Source: an uncultured Christensenella sp. (lineage in GTDB: Bacteria; Bacillota; Clostridia; Christensenellales; Borkfalkiaceae). Taken from it: 64,000 nt of DNA. The first letter of the stretch is position 1. Each line of letters opens with the position of its first letter. The translations under genes were made by a program, and so were the position numbers. Below the pieces are notes generated by a model. That model did no database searches. It was given only the letters and a program-made list of their open reading frames with translations, and had not been told where the DNA came from. The stretch lies in NCBI GenBank assembly GCA_910585705.1, contig CAJUER010000001.1:368651-432650 (forward strand). The letters run 5' to 3'. This document shows positions 57,549-64,000 of this stretch, one piece after another.

Positions 57549-60101
57549 ATGGAAAAACTTGTACTCATTGACGGAAATAGTTTATTAAACAGAGCTTATT
57601 ATGCTACGCCGATTTTTTCGACGCGGAGCGGTATGCCCACTAATGCGATCTTCGGTTTTATTAAATTATTATTTAAAATACTTGACGATATAAAACCCGA
57701 ATATCTTATTGTTGCCTTTGATCTTAAAGCGCCTACATTCAGACACAAAATGTATACTGAATATAAAGCAAACAGAAAGGGTATGCCGGATGATCTTGCC
57801 GCGCAAGTCGAGCCATTGAAAAATCTTTTAGTTGCAATGAAAATAGCTACATGTTCAAAAGAAGGCGTAGAGGCGGACGATATTATCGGAACGCTTTCTA
57901 ATAAGTTTGACGTGCATAGCTATATTTACACGGGCGACAGAGACAGCTTCCAGCTTGTGGACGGTAAAACCGACGTTCATTATACAAAAAAAGGCGTTTC
58001 CGACTTGTTAAAACTCAATGCCGAAAATTTTAAAAGCGAATTGGGGATTGAGCCGAAACAAATTATTGATTTAAAAGCGTTGATGGGTGATAAATCGGAT
58101 AATATTCCCGGTATTGCCGGAATAGGCGAGAAAACGGCTTATAGCCTGCTTTTAAGCTACAAGTCGCTTGATAATATATACAATCACCTCGAAGATTTAA
58201 AGGGCCTTTTAAAAGAAAAATTAACGGCTAATAAAGACTTGGCGTATTTATCTTATGAGCTTGCGACTATTGACAGAAATTGCGATTTATCAGTGGAGCT
58301 TAAAGACTGTTTGTCGCCCAAAAAGTATGATTCAGACGTTAAAAAAATGTTTATCGATTTGGAGTTTAACAGTTTGCTTGGCTTGGATATTTTCGAAGAA
58401 GACGTAAAAGCCGAGCATGAAGAGAGGATATACCCTGAGAAAGTTTGCGTAAAATCTGCAGAACAGGTAATTCAACTTTTCCGAAATTACAATGAGTTTT
58501 CAGTCGTGGTAGAAAATTTCGGCGCCGACTTTTTTGTCGCCGATAAAATATATTCAATAAAAGTGTCGGATAATTTAATAGATGGTGGAGTTGATTTCGA
58601 AAGCTTTGAGCAAGTTTTAAGGTGTGTTTTTTCTAATCCTGAAAACCGTATAGTTTCCTTCGAGTGCAAAAAATTGATGCATGTTTTGAAAACGCATAAT
58701 ATCGAATTTAAATGCGGCTTTGAAGATATTTCTTTGCAGAAATATCTTTGTGATTATAAGGCGTTGAATTTCGATTTAAAAGAGCTGTGCGAGTATTATT
58801 TCTATGACGCAGATTACTCTGCATTTGCAATATATGAGTTAAATAAAAAATACCGGTCAATTATTAAAAAAGAAAATATGACGCTTTTGTATGAGGAAAT
58901 AGAAAAGCCGTTACTTTCTGTTCTTTTTGAAATGGAGAGCTTGGGAGTAAAAGTAAGTTTTGATATGCTTGACGAGCTTTCTAAACATTACGATAAACTC
59001 ATCAAAGAATACAAGCAAAAAATATTTGAAGAATGCGGCTGTGAGTTCAATATAAATTCGCCCACGCAGTTGGGTCAGGTTCTTTATGGAAAAATCGGAC
59101 TCACGGAAATAAAAAAGAAAAAGACGGGGAAGTTTACAACAAGCGCGGAAGTTTTGGAAAAGTTTGCCGATAAAATTCCTGTTGTAGGCTTTATCTTAAA
59201 ATTCAGACAGTATCAGAAGCTTTATTCAACGTATCTTGAGGGTTTCAGACCTCTAATAGAAAGGGGAACGAATTTAATAAGAACCACTTACAACCAAACA
59301 ACGACGGCGACGGGCAGACTTTCGAGCGCGAATCCGAATCTGCAAAATATCCCCATAAGGGAAAACGATGGGCGTGAACTGCGCAAATTATTTGTTCCGC
59401 GCGAGGGTAACATATTTATCGACGCGGATTATTCTCAAATCGAACTTAGATTGCTTGCACATTTTTCCGGCTGTAAGGAGCTTGTTGCGGCCTATAAGGA
59501 AGGCGAGGATATTCACACGTTGACCGCTTCTCAGGTGTTTGGTGTGCCGAAAGAAAAGGTAACTGAAAAAATGCGGCGTGAAGCAAAGGCTGTAAACTTT
59601 GGTATAATCTACGGAATGAGCGAGTTTGGTCTTTCACGTAATCTTGGTATAACTGTTTCAACGGCGCATGAGTATATTGCGAAGTACTTCGCGAGATATA
59701 GTGCGGTAAAAGAATATATGAACGAGAATGTTGAATTTGCAAGAAAGAACGGCTATGTGTCTACTTTGGCAGGCAGAAAGAGGTTTATACCGGAAATAAA
59801 TTCATCAAATTTTAATTTAAGGCAATTTGGGGAACGAGCGGCAATGAATATGCCATTGCAGGGTTCGAGTGCGGACATAATAAAAATTGCGATGATAAAC
59901 GTTTATAATGCGTTAAAATCAAAAGGATTGAAAACAAAATTAATATTGCAGGTGCACGACGAACTGGTTTTGGAAGCGCCTGAAAGCGAGGCGGAGGTTG
60001 CTGCGGAAATATTAAAACAAGAAATGGAAAACGCCGTTCAGCTTAAAGTTCCTTTGACGGTTGACGTGCATAGTGGAAAAGATTGGTATGAAGCAAAATA
60101 A
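57549..60101 (+). CDS. polA: DNA polymerase I
   Basis: An 850-residue enzyme for Okazaki-fragment processing and repair. The N-terminal 5'-3' exonuclease/flap domain starts LVLIDGNSLLNRAYYA and has ALMGDKSDNIPGIAGIGEKT. The middle proofreading-like domain lacks the usual acidic residues: the exo I segment reads SVVVENFGADFF and no D-x-E is present, so proofreading is probably lost, as in Bst and Taq enzymes. The polymerase has DADYSQIELRLLAHFSG, the O-helix RREAKAVNFGIIYGMS and VHDELVLE. coaE overlaps its end by 14 bases. Confidence 0.95.
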   Translation: MEKLVLIDGNSLLNRAYYATPIFSTRSGMPTNAIFGFIKLLFKILDDIKPEYLIVAFDLKAPTFRHKMYTEYKANRKGMPDDLAAQVEPLKNLLVAMKIATCSKEGVEADDIIGTLSNKFDVHSYIYTGDRDSFQLVDGKTDVHYTKKGVSDLLKLNAENFKSELGIEPKQIIDLKALMGDKSDNIPGIAGIGEKTAYSLLLSYKSLDNIYNHLEDLKGLLKEKLTANKDLAYLSYELATIDRNCDLSVELKDCLSPKKYDSDVKKMFIDLEFNSLLGLDIFEEDVKAEHEERIYPEKVCVKSAEQVIQLFRNYNEFSVVVENFGADFFVADKIYSIKVSDNLIDGGVDFESFEQVLRCVFSNPENRIVSFECKKLMHVLKTHNIEFKCGFEDISLQKYLCDYKALNFDLKELCEYYFYDADYSAFAIYELNKKYRSIIKKENMTLLYEEIEKPLLSVLFEMESLGVKVSFDMLDELSKHYDKLIKEYKQKIFEECGCEFNINSPTQLGQVLYGKIGLTEIKKKKTGKFTTSAEVLEKFADKIPVVGFILKFRQYQKLYSTYLEGFRPLIERGTNLIRTTYNQTTTATGRLSSANPNLQNIPIRENDGRELRKLFVPREGNIFIDADYSQIELRLLAHFSGCKELVAAYKEGEDIHTLTASQVFGVPKEKVTEKMRREAKAVNFGIIYGMSEFGLSRNLGITVSTAHEYIAKYFARYSAVKEYMNENVEFARKNGYVSTLAGRKRFIPEINSSNFNLRQFGERAAMNMPLQGSSADIIKIAMINVYNALKSKGLKTKLILQVHDELVLEAPESEAEVAAEILKQEMENAVQLKVPLTVDVHSGKDWYEAK

Positions 60102-60675
60102 TATTAAAATAGCAATAACGGGCGGAATAGGTAGCGGCAAATCAACCGTTGCGTCAATCATTTCCGATATGGGTTACCCTGTGTTTTCCTGCGATAAGAT
60201 TTATGAAAATTTATTGACGGATTCGGAACTGATAAGAAGCGTTACCGAAGAGTTTGGCGACGTATTGACGCAAGGTTGTATTGATAAAAATAAGATTGCC
60301 GTATCGGTTTTTGCCGATGAAAGAAAACTTAAAAAATTAAATGAAATAACTCATCCGATAATAATGCGGAAGGTAATTGATCTAATGTCTTGTCATGAAA
60401 TTAGTTTTTGCGAGGTGCCGCTTTTGTTTGAAGGCGGATACGAGAAGCTATTTGACTACGTTATTGTTGTTTTAAGAGATATGGAGGATAGGATACAAAG
60501 CGTAGCGGAAAGAGACAAGTTAAGTACGGAAAGCGTTTTGAACCGCATAAAAACGCAGTTGGATTACTCAAATAGTGATTTTGCACAGTACTATGTTATA
60601 CATAATACTGCAAATATTAATGTTCTCGTTGAGAAAACCCGAGAAATTTTAAATAAAATTTCTGTCTGCATTTGA
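60088..60675 (+). CDS. coaE: Dephospho-CoA kinase
   Basis: The last step of CoA synthesis. The 195-residue P-loop kinase has GGIGSGKST at about residues 11-19, CDKI near residue 34, and the lid region with FCEVPLLFEGGYEKLFD. ATG 60088 is the start expected from the family; it lies inside the end of polA. The polA-coaE order is common in Bacillota. Confidence 0.92.
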   Translation: MKQNNIKIAITGGIGSGKSTVASIISDMGYPVFSCDKIYENLLTDSELIRSVTEEFGDVLTQGCIDKNKIAVSVFADERKLKKLNEITHPIIMRKVIDLMSCHEISFCEVPLLFEGGYEKLFDYVIVVLRDMEDRIQSVAERDKLSTESVLNRIKTQLDYSNSDFAQYYVIHNTANINVLVEKTREILNKISVCI

Positions 60676-60801
60676 CGCCGTTTGTAGTTACATCATAAAC
60701 ATCCTGTTTATGAGTGAAGATGTATTAAGAGAAGTTTGTTTGTAGTTTAAACCCCGAAAATTTTTTTGTTGTATTGGTCGTTTAATAATAAGGAGTTTAA
60801 A

Positions 60802-61464
60802 ATGACGTTTAAAGAGTGTGTTGAAGACGTTTTTGGGTTGGATGCCGATGAGCGGGTACCTAGTTTTGTAAATCAGCTTTTTGACGGTATTAATATTAAT
60901 GATTTGCATCCGTATCGTGCTCTTTTTAAAGAGTGTGAAAAGTTAAGTAAAGAGTTTCTTTTATATAAAGACAGCACATGGGTAAACGGTGCGTTTGGGT
61001 GGAATCTTTACATAAATGTATATCAACTTATTCTGCCGGAAGAGCCGATAGATTGGAAAGTATATTTAAGCCGTATGTCAGTGATGTCTCTCATAATCGA
61101 TGCAAGCGAAGAGCGTGAAGCCTTAATCAAAAGTGTGGATACAGAGTGGTTCTGGCTAAGTCAGAGTTATTATGTGGAATCCGGCTATAAGTGTCTGACG
61201 AGAGAGCAAATGCTTGACGAACTTTCCGAACTTTTGGATAAATCAAAAGAGCGTTATCATCGGTATCGCGGAGACAATCCCGATTACGATAAAGCTATGG
61301 AGAAAAATTATCCGAAATTCGAGCGCATATTAAAATTTTTGAATTATAACATCGGAGATTGCGAAGTTGTTCGTATGAATAAGCCCGGCGATGACGTCGT
61401 GGTTTGGTATTTTGTTAAAGCATGGGATTGTTTTTTTATTATATATCTCTCCGACTGTATGTAA
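60802..61464 (+). CDS. Uncharacterised protein
   Basis: A 220-residue acidic, aromatic-rich soluble protein with AAGGAG before ATG 60802. It begins MTFKECVEDVFGLDADERVP. Trp-rich segments (SVDTEWFWLSQSYYVESG, GDDVVVWYFVKAWDCFFI) occur. I do not recognise the family and there is no operon partner. Confidence 0.6.
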   Translation: MTFKECVEDVFGLDADERVPSFVNQLFDGININDLHPYRALFKECEKLSKEFLLYKDSTWVNGAFGWNLYINVYQLILPEEPIDWKVYLSRMSVMSLIIDASEEREALIKSVDTEWFWLSQSYYVESGYKCLTREQMLDELSELLDKSKERYHRYRGDNPDYDKAMEKNYPKFERILKFLNYNIGDCEVVRMNKPGDDVVVWYFVKAWDCFFIIYLSDCM

Positions 61465-61608
61465 TTAGGAAGTTTTTAGCATATCGATATTCTTTATAAA
61501 TGCTATTCAATGTCTGAAGTTTTTAAATCTTTGACTTTTATTTAAAAATTTGTTATACTAAAAATGCTACAAAAAAATAGTGGCAGTCAAAACAAAAGGA
61601 GAGGAATA

Positions 61609-62097
61609 TTGCAAAATAAGGCGCTGGTTGTTATTGATATTCAAAATGATATAACAAAGAATTATAAGGAAATTATAGAGAATGTAAATTCTGCTATCGA
61701 TTGGGCCGTTGAAAACAATATGCATGTTGTTTATATAAAGCACAACAATCTATCTGCGGGAACAAGAACTTTTAAACCTAATACTCGCGGAGAAGAATTG
61801 GTTTCGGAAATGAAAATCGTGTCAGAACATGTTTTTACGAAGACAAAAGGTAACGCGCTTACAAGCGAGAGCTTTGCGGCTTTTATAAGTGAAAATGAAA
61901 TTAACGAATTTTATATAGCAGGAGCCGATGCGGTAGCCTGTGTAAAATCAACTTGCTACAATATGGCGAAAGAAGGTTATAATGTTTATGTCCTGTCGGA
62001 TTGTATAACAAGTTATGATAAAAGTAAAATCGCAGAAATGTTGCGGTATTATGTAGCTAAAGGCTGTTATGTAAGAAAGCTTGATGAAGTTTTATAA
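61609..62097 (+). CDS. Isochorismatase-family cysteine hydrolase
   Basis: TTG 61609 follows AGGAGAGG at the right distance; the earlier in-frame ATG 61564 lacks a site. The 162-residue enzyme has the family's Asp10 (LVVIDIQND), Lys (TKTKGNAL) and nucleophile Cys (GADAVACVKSTC). Members hydrolyse nicotinamide, isochorismate and other amide or vinyl-ether compounds; the substrate here is not determined. Confidence 0.83.
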   Translation: MQNKALVVIDIQNDITKNYKEIIENVNSAIDWAVENNMHVVYIKHNNLSAGTRTFKPNTRGEELVSEMKIVSEHVFTKTKGNALTSESFAAFISENEINEFYIAGADAVACVKSTCYNMAKEGYNVYVLSDCITSYDKSKIAEMLRYYVAKGCYVRKLDEVL

Positions 62098-62108
62098 ATG
62101 TAAATCAT

Positions 62109-62148
62109 AAAAACGTCGATAGAGCAGTAATGCTCTATCGACGTTTTT
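62109..62148. terminator. Bidirectional terminator
   Basis: CGTCGATAGAGCA and TGCTCTATCGACG form a perfect 13-bp stem around GTAA, flanked by A4 and T5. Confidence 0.9.
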
Positions 62149-62787
62149 CTATTTGTTTTTTAATAGTTTTTCAAGATTACCGAATTGAATATCATTTATT
62201 CTCGGCAATATTTTTTCGGGTGGCAAATCCCACCAACGCATAGATAATAGCGCCTTTATTGTATCGTCGGGAAAACGCTTGCGTATAGGTTTTGCGGGTA
62301 CCCCGCCCACAACGGTATAAGGCGGCACGTCTTTTGTAACAATAGCACGCGCACCGATAATTGCACCGTCCCCAATCGTTACACCTGCTAATATTACCGC
62401 TTCATAACCAATCCACACGTCATTACCGATTACAATGTTACCTTTATTGTCCCACGCTTTATTTGCTCGGATTCCGTGTTCCCATTCTTCATAAAAAATA
62501 GGGAACGGGTAAGTGGAGAGTGAACGCATTGTATGGTTTGCACTATTAAACAAAAATTTTGCACCGCACGCAACAGAGCAAAATTTGCCTATGATAAGTT
62601 TATCGTGGTTGATAGGGTAATGATACAATACATTGTTTTTTTCAAAGTCTTGCGGGTTGTTTACAAAATCATTATAAAACGTAAAATCTCCGACTTCGAT
62701 ATTCGGGTTTGTTATTACATTTTTCAAATATACAATTTGTTTGTCCTCACTGCGAGGATATATTTTTGTGCTGTCCGGAATAGCCAT
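62149..62787 (-). CDS. Xenobiotic acetyltransferase, Vat/CatB-like
   Basis: A 212-residue left-handed beta-helix (hexapeptide repeat) acetyltransferase. The pattern [20 protein letters not shown], the catalytic His in [28 protein letters not shown] and WWDLPPEKI match the streptogramin A (Vat) and type B chloramphenicol acetyltransferase group. Many chromosomal members have other substrates, so resistance is only a possibility. AGGAGATGACG precedes ATG 62787. Confidence 0.85.
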   Translation of the reverse strand: MAIPDSTKIYPRSEDKQIVYLKNVITNPNIEVGDFTFYNDFVNNPQDFEKNNVLYHYPINHDKLIIGKFCSVACGAKFLFNSANHTMRSLSTYPFPIFYEEWEHGIRANKAWDNKGNIVIGNDVWIGYEAVILAGVTIGDGAIIGARAIVTKDVPPYTVVGGVPAKPIRKRFPDDTIKALLSMRWWDLPPEKILPRINDIQFGNLEKLLKNK

Positions 62788-62898
62788 TTTTTCGTCATCT
62801 CCTTATAAATTTATTTTTTAAGACTATTCCGGCAAAGACAATGCAACGCTTCATTATATTCTCCATCTATAACATAAGTTGAACCAAATCAACTTGCG

Positions 62899-63369
62899 TT
62901 ATTTTTTATAAAAAACCAAAGTTAATTTATCATTGATTTGCTTTGTTTTATTCGTGTTGCGATATCCTGCTTTTTCGTATAAATGACAATTTGCTGTTTC
63001 CTGCAATATAGTATCCAGCTCCCAAACATTTTCACCGTGTATTGCCTCAACCGCTTTAATCGCCGCCTGTGCATATCCCCTGTTGCGGTACTGTGGCATA
63101 ATAAACAGCGGGGAAATCCTCTTCGGTTCGTCGCTTGTCTTTTTATCCTCAACCCTGATTGCGCCTATTTTAACGCCGTTCAGCTCGATAAAATAGAAAA
63201 ATGTAAACGGTTGATTAAGGTGCATTACTGTCTTTTCCAAAGACTCGCTTGCAGGGTTTGTGTCGAAATCCCGATATTTTTCCAATAGTTCCTGAAATGC
63301 CTTTTTTTGCATTTGCCAAATTTCTTCCGCATCGGCTACGGTCGCTCTTTTCAAGATAATATCCGTCAT
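62899..63369 (-). CDS. GNAT-family N-acetyltransferase
   Basis: A 156-residue acetyltransferase. The acetyl-CoA site is PQYRNRGYAQAAIKAVE (Q/R-x-x-G-x-G/A), and the N-terminus ILKRATVADAEEIWQMQKKA is typical. The substrate is unknown. Its start overlaps the stop of the upstream peptidase gene by four bases. Confidence 0.85.
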   Translation of the reverse strand: MTDIILKRATVADAEEIWQMQKKAFQELLEKYRDFDTNPASESLEKTVMHLNQPFTFFYFIELNGVKIGAIRVEDKKTSDEPKRISPLFIMPQYRNRGYAQAAIKAVEAIHGENVWELDTILQETANCHLYEKAGYRNTNKTKQINDKLTLVFYKK

Positions 63370-64000
63370 AATTCCATCAACTTGCCGTTCTCAAAATAAT
63401 AAATATTTTCTTTTTTAAAACCGTATTTCGAGCCTTTAACCGCAATATGCGGTTCAAACGTAAAATATTTCACGCTTCCGAGAGTTTCCTTATTTCCTTT
63501 CTCAATATAAATTCTGTCGTCTTTATGCGTTACGATAGAATGTCCCAAGTTACCTAAAAAATCTAAATTTACATAATCTTTATCAGTAATGAAATTGTTA
63601 AAAAGCACATACAATTCTTCAAAAGTTGTTTCGGGCACGGCAAAGGATAACAATTTTCTGTGTAGCTCTTCTTCCGTAAGCAACCCGTTTTGCCATTCGG
63701 TATTGCTAATTTTATTTATATCGTTCGCTACAACACCGTTTTCTACAATAATTGTCCTTGCGTAATCGCCCCAAACGTTGCCGGCTTGCGGACTTAAATC
63801 AATCGTAATTATATCATTATTTGTAATAATCTTATCTGCCGTCTTATAATGTTTTCCCGATACCGACAGCGTTGTTTCCTCGCCCGAAAAAATAAATGCG
63901 CCTATACCCCAATACCAAAAGGAAGTTGCGCCGAGAGAAAGCATTTTTATTTCTGTCATTTGTCTTAATTCCTGCAAACTCATTCCAACCTTAATTTGCG
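63366..64000 (-). CDS. M24-family metallopeptidase, 5' end beyond the window (partial)
   Basis: The frame stays open to the window edge. The codons before the internal ATG 63983 read IKVG, and together with MSLQELRQM they match the I-x-x-G-M-x-x-x-E-L segment of Xaa-Pro peptidases, so the true start lies outside. A metal-binding Asp segment (IITIDLSPQAGNVWGDYART) with two Asp is present; the metal His is in GNLGHSIVTH and Glu in TFEPHIAV. It belongs to the methionine aminopeptidase / prolidase fold. Confidence 0.78.
   Translation of the reverse strand, partial: QIKVGMSLQELRQMTEIKMLSLGATSFWYWGIGAFIFSGEETTLSVSGKHYKTADKIITNNDIITIDLSPQAGNVWGDYARTIIVENGVVANDINKISNTEWQNGLLTEEELHRKLLSFAVPETTFEELYVLFNNFITDKDYVNLDFLGNLGHSIVTHKDDRIYIEKGNKETLGSVKYFTFEPHIAVKGSKYGFKKENIYYFENGKLMEL

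Overview
The window looks like part of the chromosome of an anaerobic, low-to-moderate G+C member of the Bacillota, class Clostridia, from a spore-forming lineage. The evidence is Spo0A, a DnaD-type primosome protein, AdhE, the electron-bifurcating pair NfnAB, a TSCPD-domain protein next to a DUF4364 protein, and promoters that fit the sigma-A consensus closely. An uncultured gut clostridium is a reasonable guess, but genus and order cannot be read from the window.

Layout. 1-8.9 kb is the right-hand part of a prophage, visibly richer in G+C than the rest. It carries a baseplate-type protein and a tail fibre with collagen-like triplets, and a complete diversity-generating retroelement (DGR): variable repeat (VR) in the fibre gene, template repeat (TR), and reverse transcriptase. 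It also holds a set of small phage proteins, three membrane proteins, a ribbon-helix-helix protein and a DDE transposase. An oppositely transcribed lipoprotein gene with an 11-base G/C tract between two alternative starts sits beside the tail genes. 9-12.5 kb holds a Cys-motif protein, tRNA-Thr and a heavily broken repeat-metalloprotease gene. 12.7-22.3 kb is core chromosome: a DnaD-like gene, then a long operon (hydrolase-like protein, lepB, pepF, dnaB, tsaC, a low-molecular-weight phosphatase, rpiB).

22.5-about 30 kb is an island at tRNA-Leu(CAG). A serine recombinase has its last codons inside the tRNA gene, read antisense. Behind it come a MerR regulator, an ABC exporter, a zinc-ribbon protein, a structured leader and a sigma-like protein. 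A recombinase tail at 28.1 kb suggests a second, older element behind the first. 30.4-54.1 kb is core metabolism and transport: adhE, nfnAB, a Nudix hydrolase, an ECF-type transporter with coaX, hom, tRNA-Ser, a TetR-controlled ABC pair, an M29 aminopeptidase, an rRNA methyltransferase, a heterodimeric ABC exporter and an ABC-F protein. spo0A follows at 54.3 kb.

55.2-57.4 kb is a decayed, inverted relative of the 22.5-kb island. It ends at tRNA-Leu(CAA), again with a recombinase tail reading into the tRNA, and keeps the same zinc-ribbon, leader hairpin and sigma-like module. polA and coaE follow. 62.1-64 kb carries three accessory genes on the minus strand: a Vat/CatB-like acetyltransferase, a GNAT acetyltransferase and an M24 peptidase cut by the window edge.

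The two most noteworthy systems are the prophage DGR, where all 23 VR/TR differences fall on TR adenines, and the small tRNA-Leu elements that share a distal module but carry different cargo.
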